Positions 8,693 to 17,437 of a stretch of 64,000 nucleotides of DNA are shown here, in pieces; position 1 is the stretch's first letter, and each line of letters opens with the position of its first letter. The notes beneath the pieces were generated by a model that did no database searches, was not told the DNA's origin, and was given only the letters and a program-made list of their open reading frames with translations. The DNA comes from Wenyingzhuangia aestuarii. GTDB taxonomy: Bacteria; Bacteroidota; Bacteroidia; Flavobacteriales; Flavobacteriaceae. Made by a program: the position numbers and the translations under genes. The stretch spans positions 1 to 64,000 of the forward strand of contig NZ_JAATJG010000010.1 of assembly GCF_011927765.1 (NCBI RefSeq). Direction: 5' to 3'.

Positions 8693-8737
8693 AGAGGAGA
8701 GTAATCAGCTTGCCGGCATAGATTTAAACACTCCTCT
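8693..8737 (+). repeat. Stem-loop between fecR and susC
   Basis: AGAGGAGAGT (8693-8702) can pair with ACACTCCTCT (8728-8737) with one mismatch, closing a 25-base loop that contains GCCGGC. There is no T-tail. It lies 4 bases after the fecR stop codon and ends 24 bases before the susC ATG, so it may set relative expression or mark an mRNA end. Confidence 0.5.
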
Positions 8738-8761
8738 AAACTTTAATTCAAACACAAATTT

Positions 8762-11700
8762 ATGAAAAATTTTATTTGCCGTAACCAACTATGTTTCTTT
8801 ATCTCATTTTTATTGAGTTGGACATTTTCGGCACAACAAACGAATCAAAATGATTCAAATACTATTAATGTTAACACAGGAACTTTAGTCTCTATTTTTA
8901 AAGACATAGAAAAACAAACTTCTTTTTCTTTTGCCTATAACAATCAAGAAATAGATGAGAATCAGAAAATTCAAATAACTACATCTAAGCAAAAAATAAG
9001 TTCATTTTTTAATTTTTTGCAAACTAGTTATCAAATTTCTACCAATATTATTGGAAATGTGGTTTATGTTACAAAACATAAAATCAATCAAAAATCAGTT
9101 CCAAATAAAATTACAGGAGTTGTTAAAAACACGGCTGGAGAGCTTTTGTTTGGGGTTACTGTTTTAAACAAAAACACAAATAATGGAGTGATAACAGATT
9201 TAGATGGGACTTTTTCTATGATAGGTGTTGATGAAAAATCAGTCTTAGGTTTTTCTCTTATAGGCTATAAATCAGAAGAAATAAATACAGTTTTAGGTAA
9301 TTTTTATACGGTTGTTTTAGAAGAGGAAAGCAACATATTAAACGAAGTGGTTATTACTGCTTTGGGAATAAAAAGAGAAGAAAAAGCTTTAGGATATGCT
9401 GTTCAAAAAGTAGAAGGAACTACTCTAGAAACGGTAAAAGGAGTAGATGTAGCGACTTCGCTTACAGGAAAAGTTTCGGGATTATTGGTGAAAAACAGCA
9501 CCGAATTTTCAGCAGAACCAGAAATTTCACTTAGGGGAGAAACTCCGTTGTTGGTGATTGATGGAATCCCTTTTGGTAATATGAGTTTAAGAGATGTATC
9601 GTCTGATGATATTGAAGAAATTAGCGTGTTAAAAGGGTCTACAGCCGCTGCTTTGTATGGATACAGAGGAGAAAATGGTGCCATTATGGTTACCACCAAA
9701 AAAGGAAGTAAAAATCAAGGGATTTCAGTATCGTTAAATTCAGGAGCTATGTTGAGCAGTGGTTTTTTAGCCATTCCAAAAATGCAATCTACCTTTGGAC
9801 GATTGGTGAACAGTGGTACTAATATATATAATCCTAAGGGACAAGGTTCTTGGGGACCAGAAATGGCTGGACAAAATGTGATTCAGTGGGATCCATTGAC
9901 AAAATCTTATCAAGAAAAACCTTATTTACCTACAGGAAAAAATAATTTCCAGAATTTTTTAGAACAAGGCTATGTTACTAACAATAGTTTAAGTGTTATC
10001 AATCAAGGAGAATTAGGAAGTTTAAGATCATCTGTTACCTGGGTTCAAAACAAAGGACAATATCCAAATTCTATGTTTGATAAAATTACATATAGTTTAG
10101 GAGGAGAAATGGAGTTGAATAAATTTAAATTATCAACAAATATGTCTTACAATCATCAAAACTCACCAAACGTTGGTTTTAGTGGGTATACAGGGTACGA
10201 TCCTATGTACAATTTATTGGTGTGGTCTTCTCCAGATTATGATATTAGGGACTACAAAGATTATTGGTTGGTAGAAAATGAATCTCAAAATAATAGTTAT
10301 ACTTCTACCAACAACAACCCTTATTTTGATAGATATGAAAGAACACATAGCATTAATAGAAATATTTTTAATGCTTCGTTGTTTTTAGAATATGAATTAG
10401 CACCTTGGTTAAAAGCATCGCTTAGAACAGGTTTAGATACATACAACAATCAAGAAGAAATTCAGATATCTGTAGGTTCATTACAAGGAGCTGGAGTTTC
10501 TACCGTTGTAAAAGGAGGAAGCCAAGTTTGGGGAGAATCTAAAAAAGGTTCTTACAATGTTGGATTGAGCAAAGGAAGCAGTGTTACTAGTGACTTTATT
10601 TTATCAGCAAACAAAAAAATAAAAGAGGTGGTTCTTGATGGATTTGTAGGAGGATCTATTTTTTACATGCAAGATGAAGGTATTGAGGCTATGACCAAAG
10701 GAGGTTTAAGCATTCCAGGATATTATTCTTTAAACGCATCCGTAAATCCTGCAAGTGTTAAATCTATTTTAAACAAAAGGCAAGTAAATAGTGTGTATGG
10801 ACGTTTGGCTGCTTCTTGGAGAAATACGTTGTTTGTAGAAGGAACTATAAGAAACGATTGGAGTTCTACTTTACCCTCTTCAAGTCGTTCTTACATGTAC
10901 CCGTCGGTTTCTACAAGTTTGGTCTTGTCGGAATTGTTACCAAAAACAGATTGGTTGTCTTTTTGGAAAGTTCGTGGTTCTTGGTCAACATCAAAAACAC
11001 CTCCTGGAATTTATAGTATCAACTCAGTATATAGTGTAACCAATAGTGCATGGGGTGGTTTAAACTCAGCATCATACCCAGCTATTATTCGTGGAACGGA
11101 TGTGAAACCACAAGGCTCTACAACACATGAAATAGGAACTGTTATAAATTTTTACAAGAGTAGATTTGAGATTGATGCAACTTATTATGAAAAAAGAAGC
11201 TACGACTTTTTAAAACAAGCAAATATTAGTTCAGCTTCTGGATTTACGTCTAACTATGTAAATACAGATGAAGAAATTACAAGAAAAGGAGTAGAATTAA
11301 CTGCTAGTGTAATTCCTGTAAGAACTAAAAATTGGAGATGGGAAATGGCTTTAAACTGGTCTAAATATGCTAGATATTACACCAAGTTAGATGCCGTTTA
11401 TTCAGTAGATCAACCTTGGGTAAAAAAGGGAGAAAGAGTGGATCATTTTGTGTTGAATGATTTTGAAAAGGATGCTCAAGGAAATGTAGTTTATAGTAAC
11501 GGATTGCCGGTGTATTCTAAATACAAGTCACTGTATGGATATTCAGACCCGGATGCTATTTGGGGAATGAATACTTCTTTAAAATACAAAAACTTTAGAT
11601 TAAGTGTTTCTGTTGATGGTCGTATGGGTGGAATTATAGCTTCTACTACCGAGGCTTATATGTGGAGATCTGGGAATCATCCAGAATCTGTGGTGTCAGA

Positions 11701-12139
11701 GAGGTTTTTAGATGCTAACAATCCAGGAACAAGTAATTACGTTGGAGATGGAGTGATGGTTACTTCAGGAAATGCGACTTATGATAACTACGGAAATATT
11801 GTCACAGATGATAGAGTTTTTGCTCCTAATGATGTGGCAGTAACCTACAAAGAATATATCAACAGAGTACATAAAAATTCAGCTTGGGGTGGAAGTCCTT
11901 CTACTTTAGATGCCAAAGATGCTACGTTTTTTAAAATTCGAGAATTGTCTCTTACCTATGATTTACCTACAAAAACATCGTCCGTTATTGGAGCTAAAAA
12001 AGCATCGGTGTCTTTTATAGGACAGAATTTATTATTGTGGTCAAAAGAATTTAAGTTCTCGGATCCTGATGGAGGAGTTGAAAACTTTTCAGATCCTTCA
12101 GTTCGTTATGTAGGACTAAACGTAAAAGCAACATTTTAA
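8762..12139 (+). CDS. SusC/RagA-family TonB-dependent outer membrane receptor with STN domain
   Basis: The 1125-residue outer membrane barrel imports ligand with energy from TonB. Order: signal peptide (1-24, ending FSAQQ); STN signalling domain (about 35-105); carboxypeptidase D regulatory-like domain (about 116-195); plug (about 200-318, with LLVIDGIPFG and ENGAIMVTTKKG); then the 22-strand barrel ending in Phe (NVKATF). An STN domain is present only in SusC proteins that signal through a FecR/sigma pair, which lies directly upstream. It forms a transporter with the SusD 17 bases downstream. The ligand cannot be read from sequence; the linked phosphoesterase hints at a phosphorylated compound. 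Confidence 0.95.
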   Translation: MKNFICRNQLCFFISFLLSWTFSAQQTNQNDSNTINVNTGTLVSIFKDIEKQTSFSFAYNNQEIDENQKIQITTSKQKISSFFNFLQTSYQISTNIIGNVVYVTKHKINQKSVPNKITGVVKNTAGELLFGVTVLNKNTNNGVITDLDGTFSMIGVDEKSVLGFSLIGYKSEEINTVLGNFYTVVLEEESNILNEVVITALGIKREEKALGYAVQKVEGTTLETVKGVDVATSLTGKVSGLLVKNSTEFSAEPEISLRGETPLLVIDGIPFGNMSLRDVSSDDIEEISVLKGSTAAALYGYRGENGAIMVTTKKGSKNQGISVSLNSGAMLSSGFLAIPKMQSTFGRLVNSGTNIYNPKGQGSWGPEMAGQNVIQWDPLTKSYQEKPYLPTGKNNFQNFLEQGYVTNNSLSVINQGELGSLRSSVTWVQNKGQYPNSMFDKITYSLGGEMELNKFKLSTNMSYNHQNSPNVGFSGYTGYDPMYNLLVWSSPDYDIRDYKDYWLVENESQNNSYTSTNNNPYFDRYERTHSINRNIFNASLFLEYELAPWLKASLRTGLDTYNNQEEIQISVGSLQGAGVSTVVKGGSQVWGESKKGSYNVGLSKGSSVTSDFILSANKKIKEVVLDGFVGGSIFYMQDEGIEAMTKGGLSIPGYYSLNASVNPASVKSILNKRQVNSVYGRLAASWRNTLFVEGTIRNDWSSTLPSSSRSYMYPSVSTSLVLSELLPKTDWLSFWKVRGSWSTSKTPPGIYSINSVYSVTNSAWGGLNSASYPAIIRGTDVKPQGSTTHEIGTVINFYKSRFEIDATYYEKRSYDFLKQANISSASGFTSNYVNTDEEITRKGVELTASVIPVRTKNWRWEMALNWSKYARYYTKLDAVYSVDQPWVKKGERVDHFVLNDFEKDAQGNVVYSNGLPVYSKYKSLYGYSDPDAIWGMNTSLKYKNFRLSVSVDGRMGGIIASTTEAYMWRSGNHPESVVSERFLDANNPGTSNYVGDGVMVTSGNATYDNYGNIVTDDRVFAPNDVAVTYKEYINRVHKNSAWGGSPSTLDAKDATFFKIRELSLTYDLPTKTSSVIGAKKASVSFIGQNLLLWSKEFKFSDPDGGVENFSDPSVRYVGLNVKATF

Positions 12140-12156
12140 TTTATTAATGACTAAAA

Positions 12157-13707
12157 ATGTTAAAAATGAACATTCAAAATAAAATATATAGTAGTGTAGT
12201 AGCAGTTTTTGTATTGTTACTTACAAGTTGTACAAAGTTTGAAGATATTAACACAAATCCTAATACAACCACAGTGGTAAGTGCTTCTATGTTATGTACA
12301 GATGTGGTTTTGCAAGTAGCAGAATTTAACGGAAAAGATGCAAAATCTTACATTTCGGACAATGCCTTGGCAAAATATGTAGGATATGCCAATGAAGGGC
12401 AAATGGGAACTCAATACAATAATTTAAGCAATGGGAGTTTTGGTTTAATGACGGTGTTACCAACTGTAGAAAAACTATTAGAATATGCAGAAGGTAGTCC
12501 TATGGAAAGTTCTTACAAAGGTGTAGCAAAGTTTGCTAGAGCTTACTTATTTTTCAAATTAACTATGGAAATGGGAGATATTCCTTATAGTGAAACGGGA
12601 AATGGAGAGTCTGGAGTTTATAAACCTGCTTATGATGAACAAGAGTTTGTGTTTGAACAAATTTTAGAAGAATTAAAAGAAGCCGATCAGTATTTTGAAA
12701 ATGGTGTAACTTTTAATGGAGATCCAACTCCATACAACGGAAATCCTGAAAAATGGAGAAAAGCAACCAACGCTTTTGCTTTAAAAGTATTGATGACTTT
12801 AAGTAAAAAAGTAGGGAATAGTGTTGTTGATGTAAAAGATAGATTTGCCTCAATTGTATCCGAAGGAAATTTATTAACTGTTACAACAGGTTATTTTGGG
12901 TTGGAATATTCAACCTTAAACCCTCATCCTTTATCGGGAACAAAAGATTTATTTACAAGCAAAACCATTTTAAGTGCTTTGTTAGTTGATGAATTAAAGA
13001 AATTAAAAGACAGACGTTTGTTTTATTTTGGAGAACCTGCAGGTGCAGAAATAACAGCAGAAATAACAGCAGGAAAAACAGCAGATGATTTTGATGCTTA
13101 CGTAGGAGTAGATACTTCTGTAGAATATGCGGTAATGAATGCCAATCACAATGCCAATGTGTATTCTTTATTAAATGAAAGATATTTAAAAGAAAATGCT
13201 TCGGAACCAAGAATGTTAATCACCTATGCAGAGCAACAATTTATTTTAGCAGAAGGAATTATTAAAGGATGGATTGCTACAGGAGCTGCCCAAGCGTATT
13301 ATCAACAAGGGGTAAAAAGTATTTTAGAATCATTTATAGGACGTAGTGTGGGAGCAAGCCATGGTGTGGTGATAGATCAAACCTATGTTGATGGGTATTT
13401 TACAGGTGATGCTGCTTTTAAAAGTGATGTAGATTCGCAATTAAAACAAATTTGGATGCAACGCTATTTGTTAAATTTTATGCAAGATTCAGAGTCTAGT
13501 TATTTTGAATATAGAAGAAATCAATATCCAATATTTCCAATCAATGTCAATACAAGTTTAAATGATAATAATAAGTCTGCTGTTCCTGTAAGATGGTTGT
13601 ATCCTACTACAGAAACAAGTTACAATCAAGAAAACTTAATAAAAGCCTTAGATCGTCAGTTTGGTGGTTTTGATGAAATTAACCAAGTAATGTGGTTGTT
13701 AAAATAA
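12157..13707 (+). CDS. SusD/RagB-family nutrient-binding lipoprotein (SusD-like_2 type)
   Basis: The 516-residue surface lipoprotein caps the SusC barrel and binds substrate. The signal peptide ends in a lipobox LLTSC, and mature protein begins CTKFEDINTNPN, the usual SusD start. TPR-like helices follow, with FKLTMEMGDIPYSE and a C-terminal WLYPTTE typical of the group. Two Met codons (12157 and 12166) could start; the first is kept. It follows susC by 17 bases, so the two are co-transcribed. A perfect stem-loop follows the stop and separates it from the phosphoesterase. Confidence 0.92.
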   Translation: MLKMNIQNKIYSSVVAVFVLLLTSCTKFEDINTNPNTTTVVSASMLCTDVVLQVAEFNGKDAKSYISDNALAKYVGYANEGQMGTQYNNLSNGSFGLMTVLPTVEKLLEYAEGSPMESSYKGVAKFARAYLFFKLTMEMGDIPYSETGNGESGVYKPAYDEQEFVFEQILEELKEADQYFENGVTFNGDPTPYNGNPEKWRKATNAFALKVLMTLSKKVGNSVVDVKDRFASIVSEGNLLTVTTGYFGLEYSTLNPHPLSGTKDLFTSKTILSALLVDELKKLKDRRLFYFGEPAGAEITAEITAGKTADDFDAYVGVDTSVEYAVMNANHNANVYSLLNERYLKENASEPRMLITYAEQQFILAEGIIKGWIATGAAQAYYQQGVKSILESFIGRSVGASHGVVIDQTYVDGYFTGDAAFKSDVDSQLKQIWMQRYLLNFMQDSESSYFEYRRNQYPIFPINVNTSLNDNNKSAVPVRWLYPTTETSYNQENLIKALDRQFGGFDEINQVMWLLK

Positions 13708-13716
13708 AATTAAATT

Positions 13717-13748
13717 CAAGTCTGTTTGCCTTACCGCAAACAGACTTG
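13717..13748 (+). repeat. Strong stem-loop between susD and the phosphoesterase gene
   Basis: CAAGTCTGTTTGC (13717-13729) and GCAAACAGACTTG (13736-13748) form a perfect 13-bp stem with a 6-base loop. No T-run follows, so it is more likely an mRNA-stabilising or attenuating structure than a simple terminator. It ends 16 bases before the chosen start of the next gene. Confidence 0.75.
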
Positions 13749-13764
13749 CTCTAAAATTATAATC

Positions 13765-15267
13765 ATGGAGAATAGAAGAAAATTCATTAAAAAATTAGGA
13801 ATTATCACAGGTTCTTTGCCTTTTGTTGGAGGAATTTCTACGGCTTATGGAGCTGAACTACTTCCTGAAAAAGAAGTATATGTTTCTTTAAGTATTAAAG
13901 GAAAGGTAGTAAGCAAAGGGAAAGGGATTAAAAACGTTGTGGTAACCGATGGTCGTACTTTGGTGAAGACAGACAAGCAAGGAAGCTTTACTATTGAAAG
14001 TGGGAATGATGTTGAATTTGTTTACATCAGCTTACCTGCGGGCTATGAAATTACTCAATTAGATAATGGATCTGCAAATTATTTTAAAAGAATTGACAAA
14101 GTTAAAAAAGAGCAATTTTTTACGTTTGATTTACAGCCTCTTAAAGAATCAGATAAAGAACACCATTTTTTACTGTTGGCAGACCCTCAAATTCAGGATG
14201 AATATGAAGCTGAGCAATTGGTTAATACAGCCACTCCAGATTTTATAGCAACTATACAAGAATTGAAACAAAAAAACAGCAATGTATTTGGTATTGGTTG
14301 TGGAGATTTGGTTTTTGATCATTTAGAACTGTTTGAGAGTTACAATACATCTGTAAAAAAAATGGAAATTCCATTTTTTCAAGTGATAGGAAATCACGAT
14401 ATGGATTTAGGCAACAGAAGTGATGCTACGACTGCTTTTACGTTTAAAAATCAGTATGGGCCAACATATTATTCTTTTAATAGAGGAGAAGTGCATTATG
14501 TGGTTTTAGACGATGTGTTTTTTATTGGAGTAGATAAGCAATATATAGGATATGTAAATGAACAACAATTGGCTTGGTTAGAAAAAGATTTAAGTTTTGT
14601 GACACCAGGAACTACTGTAATTGTTTCGTTGCATATTCCAACTTATACAGGAGATGTAGCTCGTTATCCTAAAAACAATCACATGGGTGGAACGGTAAAT
14701 AACAGGGTACATTTGTATCAATTATTAGCTCCTTATAAAGCTCATATAATGTCGGGTCATACTCATTTTAATGACAATATGATGTTAAACGAAAACTTAT
14801 ACGAACATTGTCATGGTACTGTTTGTGGTGCGTGGTGGAGTGGTCCTATTTGTTTTGATGGTACACCTAGCGGGTATGGAGTGTATTCGGTAAAAGGATC
14901 AGAAGTGTCTTGGTATTACAAATCATTAGGGCAAGACAAAACACATCAATTTAGAGTGTATACTGAAGGAGAAAATAAAGAATATTCAGATGCTTGGTCT
15001 GTAAATGTTTGGAACTGGGATGTAAATTGGCAAGTAAGATGGTATGAAGATGGAGAGTTAAAAGGAGATATGATTCGTGTTACTACTTTAGATCCTTTAA
15101 GTATTCAATTGCATAAAGGTGCAAAATTACCGGAAAGGAGAACTTGGGTAGAACCACATTTAACCGATCACATGTTTGTTTTTAGACCAAACAAACAAAC
15201 TCAAAATATTTTGGTAGAAGTAGTGGATAGATTTGGTAATAAATACACACAAAAGTTTAAAAAATAA
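13765..15267 (+). CDS. Exported calcineurin-like metallophosphoesterase
   Basis: About 500 residues starting at MENRRKFIKK, a Tat-type signal (RRKF followed by a hydrophobic stretch to AYGAE). The ATG at 13726 lies inside the upstream stem-loop, so 13765 is preferred. A beta-sandwich N-terminal domain (about 30-105) precedes the metallophosphatase domain (about 130-335). Metal-site motifs are seen: DPQ (His of the usual DxH replaced by Gln), GCGDLVFD, GNHD, SLHIP and GHTH. A C-terminal domain follows. Relatives are annotated as calcineurin-like phosphoesterases of unknown substrate. Its place after SusD suggests it removes phosphate from an imported ligand in the periplasm. Confidence 0.88.
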   Translation: MENRRKFIKKLGIITGSLPFVGGISTAYGAELLPEKEVYVSLSIKGKVVSKGKGIKNVVVTDGRTLVKTDKQGSFTIESGNDVEFVYISLPAGYEITQLDNGSANYFKRIDKVKKEQFFTFDLQPLKESDKEHHFLLLADPQIQDEYEAEQLVNTATPDFIATIQELKQKNSNVFGIGCGDLVFDHLELFESYNTSVKKMEIPFFQVIGNHDMDLGNRSDATTAFTFKNQYGPTYYSFNRGEVHYVVLDDVFFIGVDKQYIGYVNEQQLAWLEKDLSFVTPGTTVIVSLHIPTYTGDVARYPKNNHMGGTVNNRVHLYQLLAPYKAHIMSGHTHFNDNMMLNENLYEHCHGTVCGAWWSGPICFDGTPSGYGVYSVKGSEVSWYYKSLGQDKTHQFRVYTEGENKEYSDAWSVNVWNWDVNWQVRWYEDGELKGDMIRVTTLDPLSIQLHKGAKLPERRTWVEPHLTDHMFVFRPNKQTQNILVEVVDRFGNKYTQKFKK

Positions 15268-15295
15268 GAAAGAAATATTTAAAACTTAGCTTAAG

Positions 15296-15345
15296 AACCT
15301 CCCTGTAAATTTTTTTTCAATTTTTATCTAGGGAGGTTTGTTTTT
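15296..15345 (+). terminator. Terminator of the sigma/FecR/SusCD/phosphoesterase locus
   Basis: AACCTCCCT (15296-15304) pairs with AGGGAGGTT (15330-15338), followed by TGTTTTT. The loop is long (25 bases) and T-rich, but position and T-tail fit an intrinsic terminator. Confidence 0.6.
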
Positions 15346-15372
15346 ATAAAATACCATTTAGTCTTTTTATGT

Positions 15373-15380
15373 TACTTTTG
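15373..15380 (+). promoter_or_regulatory. Candidate -7 element for the CoA-disulfide reductase gene
   Basis: TACTTTTG matches TAnnTTTG and lies 55 bases before the ATG. No TTG is present at the usual distance, so this is tentative. Confidence 0.35.
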
Positions 15381-15434
15381 TTACTGTATACTTTTCTTTA
15401 GGTGATTAGATTTGCTATAAGAAAATTATAGAAA

Positions 15435-17102
15435 ATGAAATTAGATATTATTGTAATAGGAGGATTGTCTGCAGGACCATCTGCAGCAGCAAAAGCAAGA
15501 AGACAAAACGAGAATGCCAACATAAAAATGTTTGAAAAGTGTAGAAACATTAGCTATGCTACTTGTGGGATTCCTTATGCATTGTCTGGAGTTATTAAAA
15601 CCAGAGAAAAATTATTAGTGGTAGAGGCTGACTTGCTTAGAGATAGATTTAATATTGATGTACATTTAGAAGAGGAAGTGATTGATATTTTACCTGATGA
15701 GCATAAAATAGTGACTACAAAAGCTACTTATAGCTACGATAAGTTAATTTTTACTACCGGAGCTAAAACCATAGTTCCTAAAATTACCAATTTAGAAAGA
15801 ACTCTCAATTGGTCTCCTTGTAGAACTTTAGAAGATTTTGATAAAATCATGAAAAAAGGAGCAATTGATGAAGCTGAACATATAACCATTATGGGGGCAG
15901 GATTGATAGGTGTTGAAGTAGTAGAAAATTTGATTGAGCTAGGTAAAAAAGTAACTTTGATAGAAGGTGGTGATGGTGTGTTGCCTATGTGGAGTTCTAA
16001 ATATAGAAAGTTTGCTCAAAAAACTTTAGAAGCACATGGAGTAGAGGTAATTACCAATACGTTTGTTAAGGAAGTAGTGGTGGAAGAGGGAAAAATAATA
16101 GAAGTGGTAATTCCATCAAAAAATGTTGTAACAGACTTCTTAATTATGAGTGTGGGGATCAAGCCCAATACAGATTTATTGATTGATAAAGGAGCAGATC
16201 ATATTAGAAATGGGGCTTTAAAGGTAAATGAGAAAATGGAAACTTCTTTACCAGATATTTATGCAGCTGGAGATTGTGCAAGTATTAAAAATACATTAAC
16301 CAATGAGCATGACTATTTGCCTTTGGGAACACATTCTAACAAAGGAGGAAGAGCTGCAGGAGCCAATGCTGCTGGAGGAAATCAAACTTTTAAAGGAGGA
16401 TACAAGACAGCTATTATTCAGGTTTTTGAAAACGTATTAGGAAGAACAGGTTTGTCGTCAGAATATTTAGTACAACAGAATATAGATTTTAAGACGAATT
16501 TAATTATTACAGGAGCTACACCAGGATATTTTCCAAATCAAAAAGATTTAATAATAGAAACTTATTACGATTCAAATACAGGAAAAATATTTGGATGTGA
16601 AGCCTATGGTGAACATGGGGTAGATAAAAGAATAGATGTGATGAGTACGGCTATTTACGGAGGATTAACCATAGATGATTTGACCAATTTAGATTTGGCT
16701 TACGCACCACCATTCTCTCCTGCAAAAGATCCAATAGTTGTTGCAGGTTTTGTAAGTTCTAACGCTTTAAATGATGATTATGAAGAAATTTCAGTAGAAG
16801 AATTACAGCAAAAAATAAAACAAGAACCTAAAGAAAATTATCAATTAATAGATGTAAGAGCATTGTTAGAAGTTTCTAAAAATGGCAAAATAGACAATAG
16901 TACAAATATTCCTTTGGATGAAATTAGAGCTCTTTATTCTACCAACTTAGATAAGTACAAAGAAACAATAGTGTATTGTGCAAAAGGAATGAGAGGTTAC
17001 TTAGCTTTTTTACAATTAAAATCTAAAGGCTTTAAAAATATTAAAAACCTATCTGGAGGGTATATGGTTTGGGATTTGTTAAATAACAAATCAGTAGTAT
17101 AA
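15435..17102 (+). CDS. CoA-disulfide/persulfide reductase with C-terminal rhodanese domain
   Basis: A 555-residue FAD- and NAD(P)H-dependent oxidoreductase of the CoADR/NADH oxidase family fused to a rhodanese. The FAD motif (VIGGLSAGPSAA) is at residues 8-19, the active-site Cys44 lies in SYATCGIPY, the NAD(P) motif (MGAGLIGVE) is near residue 155, and AAGDCA binds FAD near residue 275. The rhodanese domain (about 455-550) carries its catalytic Cys in VYCAKGMRG. Related fusions reduce CoA persulfides or polysulfide and transfer sulfane sulfur. It is monocistronic and lies next to bshA, which makes the thiol bacillithiol, so a role in low-molecular-weight thiol or persulfide control is plausible. 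Confidence 0.88.
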   Translation: MKLDIIVIGGLSAGPSAAAKARRQNENANIKMFEKCRNISYATCGIPYALSGVIKTREKLLVVEADLLRDRFNIDVHLEEEVIDILPDEHKIVTTKATYSYDKLIFTTGAKTIVPKITNLERTLNWSPCRTLEDFDKIMKKGAIDEAEHITIMGAGLIGVEVVENLIELGKKVTLIEGGDGVLPMWSSKYRKFAQKTLEAHGVEVITNTFVKEVVVEEGKIIEVVIPSKNVVTDFLIMSVGIKPNTDLLIDKGADHIRNGALKVNEKMETSLPDIYAAGDCASIKNTLTNEHDYLPLGTHSNKGGRAAGANAAGGNQTFKGGYKTAIIQVFENVLGRTGLSSEYLVQQNIDFKTNLIITGATPGYFPNQKDLIIETYYDSNTGKIFGCEAYGEHGVDKRIDVMSTAIYGGLTIDDLTNLDLAYAPPFSPAKDPIVVAGFVSSNALNDDYEEISVEELQQKIKQEPKENYQLIDVRALLEVSKNGKIDNSTNIPLDEIRALYSTNLDKYKETIVYCAKGMRGYLAFLQLKSKGFKNIKNLSGGYMVWDLLNNKSVV

Positions 17103-17125
17103 AAAATGAATGATTTATAAAACAA

Positions 17126-17155
17126 AAAAACCACAACAATTAAGTTGTGGTTTTT
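17126..17155. terminator. Bidirectional terminator
   Basis: CCACAAC, AATTAA, GTTGTGG with A and T runs on either side lies between the plus-strand reductase gene and the minus-strand tRNA-Phe, and can serve both. Confidence 0.8.
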
Positions 17156-17159
17156 GTTG

Positions 17160-17232
17160 TGGTGCCTCCAGGAATCGAACCAGGGACACAAGGATTTTCA
17201 GTCCTTTGCTCTACCAACTGAGCTAAGGCACC
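17160..17232 (-). tRNA. tRNA-Phe (GAA)
   Basis: Read on the minus strand the sequence starts GGTGCCTTAGCTCAG, has a 7-bp acceptor stem (GGTGCCT/AGGCACC), the D-loop TTGGTAGAGC, anticodon stem AAGGA/TCCTT with loop CTGAAAA (anticodon GAA), and the T-arm GGTTCGAATCC. CCA is not encoded. There is no integrase or partial repeat of the tRNA end nearby, so this is not an occupied attachment site. Confidence 0.96.
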
Positions 17233-17251
17233 ATGCTTAACTTAGCGGTTG

Positions 17252-17280
17252 CAAATCTAAGCTTTTTTATAGATAAACAA
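17252..17280 (-). promoter_or_regulatory. Predicted tRNA-Phe promoter
   Basis: On the minus strand TTG (17280-17278), 18 bases, TAGATTTG (17259-17252) fits the Bacteroidota consensus and would start transcription about a dozen bases before the tRNA. Confidence 0.55.
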
Positions 17281-17381
17281 TGCTTTTTTATATGGAAAAT
17301 TTCACCTTTTTTTAACTGTTTGTTTATCTTTTTCATAATGAGGTTCTTAGCTGTAAATTATTTTTAATAAGAATAATATTT

Positions 17382-17412
17382 TTGTCTAAGCCGTAAGTTA
17401 ACGGTACTTTTG
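17382..17412 (+). promoter_or_regulatory. Predicted bshA promoter
   Basis: TTG (17382-17384), 20 bases, then TACTTTTG (17405-17412) fits the consensus, 25 bases before the bshA ATG. Confidence 0.55.
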
Positions 17413-17437
17413 CGTACATATATAGAAACTATTTAAT

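Noticed and set aside
12953-13210. 85-codon Leu/His-rich frame antisense to susD
   Set aside because: Low-complexity composition arises from the reverse complement of the susD coding repeats (AEITAEITA).
17160-17232. tRNA-Phe as an integration site for a mobile element
   Set aside because: No integrase, no repeat of the tRNA 3' end and ordinary core genes on both sides.
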